Translations under genes and position numbers: made by a program | The notes under the pieces: generated by a model | The model's input: the letters and a program-made list of their open reading frames with translations, nothing else | What the model was told of the DNA's origin: nothing | The model's database searches: none | Assembly (NCBI RefSeq): GCF_020782235.1 | Contig: NZ_JAJGNO010000017.1 | Span: 1-46,015 of the forward strand | Length of the DNA: 46,015 bases | DNA from: Sphingobium naphthae | GTDB lineage: Bacteria; Pseudomonadota; Alphaproteobacteria; Sphingomonadales; Sphingomonadaceae | Direction: 5' to 3' | Part shown: piece after piece, positions 15,931-24,228 of the stretch | Numbering within the stretch: the first letter of the stretch is position 1 | Layout: each line of letters starts with the position of its first letter

Positions 15931-16419
15931 ATGCCTCGCACCATAACCAGCTCGATGCTTCACGGCGGGCCACTGCGCATCTGGTCGGCACTCACCGATC
16001 CGGATCATCGCCGGGCGTGGAGTCCGCTCGTATTTCTCGATGATCCGTCCCGGCTCGGCGACACAGAATGCACCTTTGCGATCCAGGGCATCACCCGGCC
16101 AATTCGGACGCCAGCACGGATTGATCGATTCGATAAACCGCACGCCTTCGCTTGGTCCTGCGGCATCCCCTATCTGTTCACGCTCGAAGAGCGGTACGAG
16201 CTGGCGGGGGACGATGGCGGCACCAGGCTAACGCATAGCTGCACGCTGCGCGGGGCGCTCTCCCTGCCGTTCGCGGCGATGATGTTGCGCCGCCTGCGAT
16301 CCCTGATGGTCGAATCTGACGATCGCCTCGCAACCTATCTCCGCTGGCGGGTAGGTCAGCCTGCCCGGGCTATCAATCGTCAGCGCGTCCCCTTCCGCTA
16401 CAGGAGGAAGGCGCGATGA
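15931..16419 (+). CDS. SRPBCC (START-like) family protein, 162 aa
   Basis: The start MPRTITSSML is preceded by GGAGAT. An earlier frame start at 15877 would run through the hairpin and is less likely. The pattern PLRIWSALTDPDHRRAWSPL, the central FAIQGITRPIRTPARI strand region and the C-terminal long helix fit the SRPBCC/polyketide-cyclase-like fold that binds hydrophobic ligands. No signal peptide is seen, so it is cytoplasmic. Its job in a metal operon is unknown. The next gene overlaps its stop by ATGA. Confidence 0.7.
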   Translation: MPRTITSSMLHGGPLRIWSALTDPDHRRAWSPLVFLDDPSRLGDTECTFAIQGITRPIRTPARIDRFDKPHAFAWSCGIPYLFTLEERYELAGDDGGTRLTHSCTLRGALSLPFAAMMLRRLRSLMVESDDRLATYLRWRVGQPARAINRQRVPFRYRRKAR

Positions 16420-16793
16420 TGATGCACTGTAAGCGGGTGCTGCCCGCCGTCATCCTCGTTGTCGGGCTCGCGGCGTGCTCGGAAAGAAAGCCGCCAGCCC
16501 CGCCAACGGAGCAGCAGATCCATTCGTCCGACAGCGCCGTGGCGACCGGGGAAATGGGGCGGCATAGATATCGCTGTTCCGACGGGGAACCGCTGTTCGT
16601 CGATTACAAGGACAACGGCCTGCAGATCGATTTGCGGCGCTCCAACGGGGGACCGCCGATGATGCTGACCGCGCCAGCGCAGGGCCTGCAATATGTCGGC
16701 GAAACAGCCACCGCGACCTTCAAGGGGTCGCAGCTCACCATCGTGGAAGGCGATGGCCGTACCCGGATCTGCGAGCGGGAAGGCACGCGATGA
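16416..16793 (+). CDS. MliC-like lysozyme-inhibitor lipoprotein, 125 aa
   Basis: The signal peptide ends in Leu-Ala-Ala-Cys. The mature domain has the MliC/PliC pattern: YRCSDGEPLFVDYKDNGLQI, a central ML-TAPAQGLQYVGE strand, TATFKGSQLTIVEG, and a final RICERE whose Cys would bond the first domain Cys. Known members bind C-type lysozyme at the periplasmic or outer-membrane face. The assignment is by eye. The gene has a strong AGGAGG site and overlaps both neighbours by ATGA. Placement in a czc operon is unusual. Confidence 0.7.
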   Translation: MMMHCKRVLPAVILVVGLAACSERKPPAPPTEQQIHSSDSAVATGEMGRHRYRCSDGEPLFVDYKDNGLQIDLRRSNGGPPMMLTAPAQGLQYVGETATATFKGSQLTIVEGDGRTRICEREGTR

Positions 16794-17254
16794 ACTGCCC
16801 TGCCTTCGAACGCCACAGGGCGCTTCGTCGGAAGAGACCGATGTCTGACACGTCGATTTCAAATGTGACAACCTTGTGCGGCCTGAATCGGGCCGGTCTG
16901 GCGATCGCGCGCCTCGGCGTCGTTCTCGTCTCCGGGGCGGTTATAGGGGCGTGTAATCCAGCGCCGACCCAGCCTACCGAGCCGGCGCATGAAAAGCATC
17001 TGACGTCGAAACTAATCGCGCAGCGCATCATGTACTGCGACGACGGCACACGCGCCGATGTCGACTTCATCGATGACGGCTTGAAAATGGCCGTCACCTG
17101 GCTGCCGAAGGGCAGGACCGAGATCCTGCGCGCGCAGCGAACCGGTGACGAGTTTCGCGGCGACCATTCGCGGGCTGTCGTGGCGGGCGGATCGATCGCG
17201 TTCACGCGACGCGGGAAGATCCGCGTCTGCCACCGAACCCCGGAGGAGTCCTAG
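16790..17254 (+). CDS. Second MliC-like lipoprotein, 154 aa
   Basis: Paralogue of the preceding gene. After a hydrophobic segment ending in Val-Ile-Gly-Ala-Cys, the domain repeats the pattern IMYCDDGTRADVDFIDDGLK, a Trp-Leu-Pro strand, GDEFRGDHSRAVVAGGSIAF and RVCHR. The same two cysteines are kept, but the central strand is divergent. The start at 16790 overlaps the upstream stop (ATGA) but gives an unusually long n-region. ATG 16841 (MSDTSISN) is an alternative. Function as lysozyme inhibitor or as another periplasmic binder is open. Confidence 0.65.
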   Translation: MNCPAFERHRALRRKRPMSDTSISNVTTLCGLNRAGLAIARLGVVLVSGAVIGACNPAPTQPTEPAHEKHLTSKLIAQRIMYCDDGTRADVDFIDDGLKMAVTWLPKGRTEILRAQRTGDEFRGDHSRAVVAGGSIAFTRRGKIRVCHRTPEES

Positions 17255-17257
17255 GAA

Positions 17258-17944
17258 ATGCAGGCACTGCTCTATACGCTTGCGCCTGTGCTGGCGGTCG
17301 TGCTCGGCGCGATTGTCGCGAGCCGCACCAAGTTGAAACCTGGCCTCGTGGCGGGCCTACAGCATCTCGCTGCCGGCGTCGTGTTCGCGGCGGCAGCGAC
17401 CGAAATCCTGCCGCAGGTCAAGCATGAGGCATCGCCCAGCGCGACGTTGATCGGCGGGGCGGCGGGCGTCGCGACCATGCTGGGGCTCAAGGCTCTTGAG
17501 GCCCGCTTCAAGGGGCCGATGGCGCTACTCGCCGCGATCGGCATCGACATTCTGGTCGACGGCCTGGTGCTCGGCCTCGCTTTCGTGGCGGGCGAGAAGG
17601 CAGGTCTCCTGCTGACGATCGCGCTCACTCTGGAAGTGTTATTTCTGGGACTGACGCTGACCGACGAGCTGGCGGAAACCTATCGCTCGCGCTTGCGCAT
17701 CATCGTGATCGTCTCGGCATTGGCCCTGCTGCTGCCGATCGGCGCGCTCGCTGCCGTGCCGGTCGCCGCGCTGTCGCCGGTGATGATCGCCGGCTTCCTC
17801 AGCTTCGGGCTGATGGCGCTGCTCTACCTCGTCACGGAGGAGTTGCTGGTCGAGGCGCACGAGAAACCCGACACCCCGCTCATCAGCTCGATGTTTTTCG
17901 TCGGCTTCCTGGCCCTGCTGACACTTGAGGAGATGATGGGATGA
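17258..17944 (+). CDS. ZIP-family metal transporter, 228 aa
   Basis: About seven to eight hydrophobic segments. ZIP hallmarks are HLAAGVVFAAAATEILPQ (TM2) and IDILVDGLVLGLAF (TM4), although the His of the usual HxxxDG pair in TM4 is replaced by Asp. A late EELLVEAHE segment replaces the TM5 HExxHE motif. ZIP proteins usually import Zn or other divalent ions. Inside an efflux operon it may rebalance cytosolic metal or run as an exporter. It overlaps the next gene by ATGA. Confidence 0.78.
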   Translation: MQALLYTLAPVLAVVLGAIVASRTKLKPGLVAGLQHLAAGVVFAAAATEILPQVKHEASPSATLIGGAAGVATMLGLKALEARFKGPMALLAAIGIDILVDGLVLGLAFVAGEKAGLLLTIALTLEVLFLGLTLTDELAETYRSRLRIIVIVSALALLLPIGALAAVPVAALSPVMIAGFLSFGLMALLYLVTEELLVEAHEKPDTPLISSMFFVGFLALLTLEEMMG

Positions 17945-18549
17945 TCCCGGGCAACGACAACAATGGCGGGCAGGAGCGCCGCACACTGTGGATCGTCCTG
18001 CTGCTGAACGCGGCGATCGCTGCGGGCTTCTTCGTTTCCGGCTTCTTCGCGGACTCGAGCGCGCTGATCGCCAACGGCGTCGACAACCTGTCCGATACGG
18101 CTGTGTATGCGCTGAGCCTTGTGGCGCTCACCCGGGGCCAGACATGGAAGACACGCGCCGCGGTCGCTTCGGGCGTCATGCTGCTGATCTTCGCGGGCGG
18201 CATCTTGATCGATGTCGGACGGCGCTACGTGCAGGGCAGCGAGCCCATCGGACCTACCATGATGGTCATGTCCGCGATCGCCGGCGTCGTGAATTACCTC
18301 TGCCTGCGGCTGCTCCAGCGCCTCAAGGATCCGGACGTCAATCTCCGGGCCGCAACCACCTTCAGCTTCAACGACTTCATTTCCAACGGCGGCATCCTGA
18401 TCGCCGGCGTGCTGGTGCTGTGGTTGGGTACCAATTGGCCGGACCTGCTGGTCGGCTTCGCCACCGCCATCATCGCCATCAAGGGCGGTGTCGAAATCCT
18501 GCGCGACGCGCGCGCCGAAACCAAGAAAAGCGAAAGGAGGTCGTCATGA
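17941..18549 (+). CDS. Second CDF-family cation transporter, 202 aa
   Basis: Paralogue of the first operon gene, with six membrane segments and no cytoplasmic tail domain. TM2 has Asp48-X3-Asp52 (GVDNLSD) and TM5 has Phe-Ser-Phe-Asn-Asp at residues 141-145, the same departure from His-X3-Asp seen in the other CDF. A basic tail (ETKKSERRSS) ends it. The AGGAGG inside its last codons serves the P-type ATPase start, so expression of the two is linked. Confidence 0.87.
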   Translation: MIPGNDNNGGQERRTLWIVLLLNAAIAAGFFVSGFFADSSALIANGVDNLSDTAVYALSLVALTRGQTWKTRAAVASGVMLLIFAGGILIDVGRRYVQGSEPIGPTMMVMSAIAGVVNYLCLRLLQRLKDPDVNLRAATTFSFNDFISNGGILIAGVLVLWLGTNWPDLLVGFATAIIAIKGGVEILRDARAETKKSERRSS

Positions 18550-21047
18550 ACGACAAGCTCGAACTCGACATTCCAGTGTTGTTGCCGGACCTTCCTGACG
18601 CGGCCGATGCCTGCCTGGACCGTCTCGTATCAACCCTGTCAAAGCGCGAAGGTGTCGAGCGGGCGCATGTGATCTGTCTCGACGGCAACACGCCAGCGGC
18701 GCTGTGCATCCATTTCGATGCCGCCAAGCTGCCGCTGCCACGGTTGCGCGAAATGGTGCGCGCCGCAGGTGCCGAAATCACCGAGCGCTACGGCCATGCG
18801 ATCTGGCAGGTGACGGGGATCAACCACGAACGTCGGGCGCGCACGGTCAGCGATGCGCTGTGCGCCTTGCCCGGCGTGGTCCAGGCAAGCGCCAGCACCA
18901 GCGGGTCTGTCCGGGTCGAATATGATCGCCGCGAAACCACCGAAGAGGAGGTGCGCGCTGCGCTTCGCAAGCTGAAGGTGAGGGTGGGCAAGCGGGTCGC
19001 TGCCGATGAACATGCCGGCCACGACCACGGCCCCGGGGGCCACGGCGCGGGCGAAGAGAAGCACGGCCCCGGCGATGGCCACGACCATAGCCACGCCGAA
19101 TTTCTCGGCCCCAATACCGAGCTGATCTTCGCGCTCGCCTGTGGCGCGCTGCTGGGGATCGGCTACGCGATCGAGAGGCTGGTCGCTGGCGCGCCCGAAT
19201 GGCTGCCGACCGCCTGCTATATCGCAGCCTATTTCTTCGGCGGATTCTTCACGCTGCGCGAGGCGATCGACAACCTCCGGATGAAGAAGTTCGAGATCGA
19301 CACGCTGATGTTGGTCGCTGCGGCCGGCGCCGCTGCGCTGGGCGCATGGGCCGAAGGTGCGCTGCTGCTGTTCCTGTTCAGCCTCGGCCATGCGCTTGAG
19401 CATTATGCAATGGGCCGCGCCAAGAAGGCGATCGAGGCGCTGGCGAAGCTCGCGCCCGAAACCGCGACCGTGCGACGCGGCGGGCAGACCAGCGAAATCC
19501 CGGTCGAGCAGATGGTCGTCGGGGACATTGCCATCGTCCGCCCGAACGAGCGCCTGCCTGCCGACGGCTTCGTCATCAAGGGCACCAGCGCGATCAACCA
19601 GGCCCCGGTCACGGGTGAAAGCATCCCGGTCGACAAGGTGCCGGTCGCAGATGCCGCAGCGGCACGCGCCAAGCCCGATGCAGTCGACGCGCAAAGCCGG
19701 GTTTTTGCTGGTACGATCAACGGCGGCGGCGCGATCGAGATCGAGGTGACACGCCGTTCCAATGAAAGCGCGCTTGCCAAGGTCGTGAAGATGGTGAGCG
19801 AAGCGGAGACGCAGAAGTCGCCGACGCAGCGCTTCACCGACCGGTTCGAACGGATCTTCGTGCCCGCCGTCCTGGTCCTGTCAGTGCTCCTGCTGTTCGC
19901 ATGGGTGGTCGTCGACGAGCCGTTCCGCGACAGCTTCTATCGCGCGATGGCGGTGCTGGTGGCGGCAAGCCCGTGCGCGCTCGCGATCGCAACGCCGAGC
20001 GCGGTCCTGTCGGGCGTTGCCCGTGCAGCGCGGGGCGGCGTGCTCGTGAAGGGCGGTGCACCGCTCGAAAACCTCGGGTCGCTCAAAGCGATCGCTTTCG
20101 ACAAGACGGGCACGCTGACCGAAGGTCGTCCGCGCATCACTGATGTCGTGCCCGTCGATGGCGCCGATGAAGGCGAGTTGCTGGCGCTGGCTGTCGCCGT
20201 CGAAGCGTTGAGCGACCATCCCCTGGCCCAAGCGATCGTCAAGGACGGCCGCGAACGTCTGAACGATCGTGCCGTGCCGACTGCCGGCGACCTCAAGAGC
20301 CTGACCGGTCGGGGCGTCACCGCGAGCGTGGATGGCGAGACGGTGTGGATCGGCAAGGCCGAGATGTTCGGAAGTGAGGGCATTCCGGCGCTGGGGCAGG
20401 GCGCGCAGGACGCAATCGCGAAGCTGCGCGAGAACGGCCGCACGACAATGGTGGTCCGCAAGGGGGACCGCGACCTGGGCGCGATCGGCCTGATGGACAC
20501 GCCTCGCGAAGCTGCCAAGACCGCGTTGCGTCGGCTGCACGAGATGGGCGTGTCGCGGATGATAATGATCTCCGGCGATCACCAGAAAGTCGCCGAAGCG
20601 ATCGCCGACGAAGTCGGGATCGACGAAGCGTGGGGCGACCTCATGCCCGAAGACAAGGTTGCCGCGATCAAGAAGCTCGCCGGCGAAGACAAGGTCGCGA
20701 TGGTGGGCGACGGCGTGAACGATGCGCCGGCGATGGCAAGCGCCACGGTCGGCATCGCGATGGGCGCGGCGGGGTCGGACGTTGCGCTGGAGACAGCCGA
20801 CGTGGCGCTGATGGCCGACGATCTGGCGCACCTGCCATTCGCAGTCGGTCTTAGCCGCCATACCCGTGGAATCATCCGGCAGAACGTCTTCGTCAGCCTG
20901 GGTGTCGTCGCCTTCCTGGTGCCTGCTACCATCCTCGGCCTCGGCATTGGGCCAGCGGTGGCGGTTCATGAGGGATCGACGCTGCTCGTCGTCATCAATG
21001 CGCTCAGGCTGCTCGCCTACCGCGATCCGGCAGGGAAGGCGGCATGA
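18546..21047 (+). CDS. P1B-4-type heavy-metal ATPase with two degenerate HMA domains, 833 aa
   Basis: Inner-membrane ATP-driven metal exporter. The start ATG 18546 has a strong AGGAGG. Domains in order: two ferredoxin-like HMA repeats (about residues 8-80 and 84-148) that both lack CxxC; a His-rich linker (156-184); the actuator loop with TGES (356-359); TM6 Ser475-Pro-Cys; phosphorylation site DKTGT (519-523); GDGVND; and TM8 HEGST (808-812). SPC plus HEG-T is the P1B-4 (CzcP/CoaT) signature, suggesting Co, Zn or Cd. Most P1B-4 pumps lack N-terminal HMA domains, so this architecture is unusual. Confidence 0.92.
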   Translation: MNDKLELDIPVLLPDLPDAADACLDRLVSTLSKREGVERAHVICLDGNTPAALCIHFDAAKLPLPRLREMVRAAGAEITERYGHAIWQVTGINHERRARTVSDALCALPGVVQASASTSGSVRVEYDRRETTEEEVRAALRKLKVRVGKRVAADEHAGHDHGPGGHGAGEEKHGPGDGHDHSHAEFLGPNTELIFALACGALLGIGYAIERLVAGAPEWLPTACYIAAYFFGGFFTLREAIDNLRMKKFEIDTLMLVAAAGAAALGAWAEGALLLFLFSLGHALEHYAMGRAKKAIEALAKLAPETATVRRGGQTSEIPVEQMVVGDIAIVRPNERLPADGFVIKGTSAINQAPVTGESIPVDKVPVADAAAARAKPDAVDAQSRVFAGTINGGGAIEIEVTRRSNESALAKVVKMVSEAETQKSPTQRFTDRFERIFVPAVLVLSVLLLFAWVVVDEPFRDSFYRAMAVLVAASPCALAIATPSAVLSGVARAARGGVLVKGGAPLENLGSLKAIAFDKTGTLTEGRPRITDVVPVDGADEGELLALAVAVEALSDHPLAQAIVKDGRERLNDRAVPTAGDLKSLTGRGVTASVDGETVWIGKAEMFGSEGIPALGQGAQDAIAKLRENGRTTMVVRKGDRDLGAIGLMDTPREAAKTALRRLHEMGVSRMIMISGDHQKVAEAIADEVGIDEAWGDLMPEDKVAAIKKLAGEDKVAMVGDGVNDAPAMASATVGIAMGAAGSDVALETADVALMADDLAHLPFAVGLSRHTRGIIRQNVFVSLGVVAFLVPATILGLGIGPAVAVHEGSTLLVVINALRLLAYRDPAGKAA

Positions 21048-21793
21048 AGTGGCTGATCGCCTTCGACCTCGACGGCACGCTTGCCGAGAGCAAGCGGCCG
21101 TTATCGGAGGATATGGCCGCAATCCTCGCCCGATTGCTCGCCATCACGGATGTGGCGGTGATCTCGGGCGGGGACTGGCCGCAGTTCGAAAAGCAGATCG
21201 CCTCGCGCCTTCCTGCCGGCGTCGCGCTCGACCGTCTCTGGTTGATGCCGACCACAGGCACGAAACTCTATCGGTTCATCAATGGCGCTTGGCGCGCGGT
21301 CTATGCCGAACTGTTCGACGACGCGGAGAAGGCGAAGATCCGCACGGCCTTCGATCAGGCGCTGACCGATGCCGGTCTCGCCGACGAACGTATCTGGGGC
21401 GAACGGATCGAGGACCGGGGCAGCCAGATCACCTTTTCGGGCCTGGGGCAGGCAGCGCCGCTGAAGGAAAAGGAAGCGTGGGATCCTGACCGAAAGAAGA
21501 GGACCGCGTTGCAGGCCACGTTGCGCGCGAAGCTGCCGGAGCTCTCGATCAATCTCGGTGGCACGACATCGATCGACGTGACCAGAGCAGGGATCGACAA
21601 GGGCTATGGCCTGAAGCGCCTGAGTGCCGAGAGCGGTGTCCCGCTCGACGGGATGCTGTTCATCGGGGATGCGATATTCCCCGGTGGGAATGACTATCCC
21701 GCTGCTGAAATCGGCCTCGACACAGTGAGGGTGCGCGACGTCGCGGAAACCACCGCCGTCGTGACCGCCATCATCGCGTGTCTGCACCGATAG
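21044..21793 (+). CDS. HAD-IIB (phosphomannomutase-like) hydrolase, 249 aa
   Basis: The N-terminal motif is FDLDGTL, with nucleophile Asp8 and Asp10. Motif II is VISGGD, motif III Lys is in GIDKGYGL, and motif IV is FIGDAIFPGGND. The cap and the GGTTSIDVT strand resemble eukaryotic-type phosphomannomutases and trehalose/sucrose-phosphate phosphatases, so a sugar phosphate is the likely substrate. It overlaps the ATPase stop by ATGA and is the last gene of the operon. A link to metal resistance is not evident. Confidence 0.85.
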   Translation: MKWLIAFDLDGTLAESKRPLSEDMAAILARLLAITDVAVISGGDWPQFEKQIASRLPAGVALDRLWLMPTTGTKLYRFINGAWRAVYAELFDDAEKAKIRTAFDQALTDAGLADERIWGERIEDRGSQITFSGLGQAAPLKEKEAWDPDRKKRTALQATLRAKLPELSINLGGTTSIDVTRAGIDKGYGLKRLSAESGVPLDGMLFIGDAIFPGGNDYPAAEIGLDTVRVRDVAETTAVVTAIIACLHR

Positions 21794-21930
21794 GATCAAG
21801 ATACATGGTCGGCTCCATCGCGGAATGCCGCATTGTCAAAGCTCTGGCTTCTGTCGCTTAGGGCAGCGCTTCCTAAAACGAAAAGAAGGCAATGTGCGCG
21901 TCTCCGCGAACAAAGCCTCCAGCGATCAAT

Positions 21931-22029
21931 CTAAGAGATTCCGCCGCGCTTCTCAATCGTACGCGGTGCTTGATCCCACCACTCGATAAACCGCAACAGC
22001 TCGGGTCCGGAGTGACGCCGCAGGTTCAT
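21931..22029 (-). CDS. Possible 32-aa ORF coupled to DUF6118
   Basis: ATG 22029-22027 overlaps the DUF6118 stop as TAATG, exactly as the DUF1971 gene does behind the other DUF6118 copy. The peptide contains ELLRFIEWWDQAPRTIEK and ends at TAG 21931. It may be the truncated head of a longer protein cut by recombination. It is too short to assign. The rest of the 21794-22028 gap shows nothing else. Confidence 0.35.
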   Translation of the reverse strand: MNLRRHSGPELLRFIEWWDQAPRTIEKRGGIS

Positions 22030-22748
22030 TATTCCCCCCTCCTCCCCTCCGGCTTAATCCTGACAGTGCATCGCACTGGCTCGCCTGCCTTGTTGGCTGC
22101 CCGCCGACATTGTTCAAGCGTCTCCTGATTTGCTTGGGCGATCACTGCACCCGCAACCATCGTGTTCCAAGTGTCGGGCTGGCTGACAGCCGCCAGTCGC
22201 CGGCTTGCGGTCCAAGTGTCCAAGCGCAAGCTGCGCGATGCCATCTTCTCTGGCCATAGCCAGCTTTCCGGCACGGCGCGCGCCACGACGCCCGCGCCGG
22301 CTGCCCATAACACCATGCCGATCGCGACGCCGCCGATCGCTGACCATGCTAGCCGTCTGTTCTGCTCGCCGGCATGCCGCGCCGATGCGACAAGCCCGTG
22401 AAGCTGGCGCGTCACGTCCTCCAGTCCCTTGCGCCCGGTAGCGAGCGCCACCTGGTCCTCGCGCCGGGCGGCGTTACCGGCTGCGGCGATACGCTGTGCC
22501 ATTTGCTCGGGCGTCATCGCCAGCGCCGGACTCCGCGCGATCACGTCATTGATGACGGCGATACGGTCGGCCGTGGCGTCCACGCCCTTCTGCATCCGCC
22601 CCAACGTCTCGGTATAGTCCGGCACGTCGATCGCGCCGCGCTCGGCCGCCAGACCCTCCACGGCGCGGCGCAACAGCGCCAGCTCACCACGCATGGCCTC
22701 GAACGCCTCGGCCGCGCCTGCCTCGTCCTGGTCGTCCTCGTCCGCCAC
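22029..22748 (-). CDS. DUF6118 family protein, copy 1, 239 aa
   Basis: Acidic start, N-terminal coiled-coil region with the family core ELALLRRAVEGLAAERGAIDVPDY and SPALAMTPEQMAQRI, one membrane helix near residues 130-152, and a C-terminal domain ending with two Cys (EQCRRA, VRCTV). Members of this family sit directly downstream of traA on alphaproteobacterial plasmids. Their role in transfer is unknown. It is a paralogue of 32607-33344 and lies behind a truncated traA. Confidence 0.85.
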   Translation of the reverse strand: MADEDDQDEAGAAEAFEAMRGELALLRRAVEGLAAERGAIDVPDYTETLGRMQKGVDATADRIAVINDVIARSPALAMTPEQMAQRIAAAGNAARREDQVALATGRKGLEDVTRQLHGLVASARHAGEQNRRLAWSAIGGVAIGMVLWAAGAGVVARAVPESWLWPEKMASRSLRLDTWTASRRLAAVSQPDTWNTMVAGAVIAQANQETLEQCRRAANKAGEPVRCTVRIKPEGRRGE

Positions 22749-22757
22749 CCGTCCCCC

Positions 22758-23735
22758 TTACCGGCTCATGCCACGATCACGGTCGCGGCCTTGTCCGACC
22801 GACTGCGCCAGCTCCTGCCCGATCGACTTGCCCCGCTCCATGTTCAACTCCAGCTCGGGGGCGCGACGGCGCAACACGGATTCGAGCTGTGGGTCGCGGT
22901 GCAACCCGCCCGCGATGCCCTCCATCCGCTTGCCAAGTTTCTCCGCGCCCGCGCGGTCGCCGGCACGCTCCATGTTGGCCCGCGCTTCCTTCATGCCCTG
23001 CCACTGCTCCACGAACCGGCCCGCGCGCTTCTCCGGGTCGGTGCGGACCTGGCGCTCCGTCTCCATCGCCTTCGCCGCCCCGCCAGTGTTGCCCTCGGCC
23101 GCGTCGCGCGCGAGCCGGGGGTCGCGCTCGATCGCGCTGGCGAGGTCGCGCGCGCCATGCGGCCGCACCTGGTCGAGCGCGTCGCCGGCCTTCGCCAGCG
23201 CCTGTTCCTGGTGCGCCAGCACCGGCAATCCCTTGTCCCGCATCCGGCTTATATCCGCTGCGGCGCGCCCATAGCGTTCGATCGCGCGGGCCTGCGAGGG
23301 CGCCAGCGGCCGATCGGCCGCGAGGCGCTCCGGCGACGTCGTTTTTTCCGCCGCTGGTTTCGGCCGGAACCCGGCGAACATGCCCCGCGCCTTGGCCTGC
23401 ACCTTCTCGACCACCTGACGCGCGAGTTCCGGGAACCGGATCTCGCGCCGATCGGCGAACGCGCGCGCCTGATCCTGCTCGGGCCGGGCGTAGTCACCGG
23501 CCATGTCCTTGCCCCGGTCGCGCGACAGGGCGCGGACAAGCTGGCGCTGGTCGGCGAAGTCGTCGCGGCCGTAATGGAGCTGCGCGCCGTCGCGGTGTCG
23601 CGACATGCCAACATAGGCGCTGTGCCGGTCCATGCCGGGGGTGGCGAGAACGTGGGCGCGATCGACCGTCACGCCCTGCGCCTTGTGGAAGGTAGCGGCG
23701 TAGCCGTGATCGACCGCGGCATTACGGCTCGACCT
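22758..23735 (-). pseudogene. 3' fragment of a second traA relaxase gene
   Basis: The reading frame matches the last third of the intact TraA at 33354 (shared HGYAATFHK-QGVTVD, DRHSAYVG-SRHRD, LHYGRDDF-DQRQL and the same C-terminal end GMSR). Similarity stops near 23735, and upstream sequence is unrelated, so the relaxase and ATPase motor domains are gone. An internal ATG at 23672 could give a 304-residue piece, but it would have no catalytic part. It marks the edge of a past plasmid fusion or deletion. Confidence 0.85.
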
Positions 23736-23824
23736 ATCCCATCTGAGACGGAGGGACGGCGGGGAACCCCGTCGTCCTCCGCTTTCGTGATTATGAACGA
23801 TGATGACGATCCCTCGGAGCTGCC

Positions 23825-23935
23825 GTGTCCGATTCCCCTCATCATGAAGCGCTGAAAACCTTGGGAGACGCCCTCAAAGCAGGGCCGAAGGCTCTCGCCC
23901 GCAGCACTGGTGCGCAGGCCGGACGAACTTTGTGA
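23825..23935 (+). CDS. Possible 36-aa ORF, coupled to next
   Basis: It starts at GTG 23825 and reads SDSPHHEALKTLGDALKAG onward to TGA 23933-23935, which overlaps the GTG start of the next frame. The composition is alpha-helical and basic. With only codon coupling as support, it is a weak call. Confidence 0.35.
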   Translation: MSDSPHHEALKTLGDALKAGPKALARSTGAQAGRTL

Positions 23936-24147
23936 ATCGCCTCACGACGCTCGCGCACCAACTCGATGTTGGTGGTCACGGCGGGGCGAAAGAGGTGTAT
24001 GAGGCAGCCTCGATCATCGCAAGGATGCAGCGGAACCAAGAAGACGCAAAAAGCGATGGTTGGTCAGTCGCCGACCATGAGGCCATTGCTGGCCTGAAAG
24101 GCATCGAGACCAAGCTTCTGAAACTCGCAAATGGCGTTGAACAATGA
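23932..24147 (+). CDS. Small hypothetical protein, 71 aa
   Basis: It begins GTG AAT CGC, overlapping the stop of the 36-aa frame, and encodes a mostly helical soluble peptide (HQLDVGGHGGAKEVYEAASI, then WSVADHEAIAGLKG). No signal peptide, membrane segment or known motif. It is the first complete gene after the truncated traA. Confidence 0.5.
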   Translation: MNRLTTLAHQLDVGGHGGAKEVYEAASIIARMQRNQEDAKSDGWSVADHEAIAGLKGIETKLLKLANGVEQ

Positions 24148-24194
24148 GCATCTTGGCTGGCCGCATCGGCCACCAATTTTAGGATCGGCTTCTC

Positions 24195-24215
24195 ACCTCC
24201 TTTTGGGAGGAGCAG
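24195..24215. terminator. Weak hairpin downstream of the globin gene
   Basis: CCTCC-TTTTG-GGAGG lies just beyond the 3' end of the minus-strand globin gene, and after the 71-aa gene on the plus strand. There is no T-run after it on either strand, so terminator function is uncertain. Confidence 0.35.
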
Positions 24216-24228
24216 TCCGCTGCGGCGA

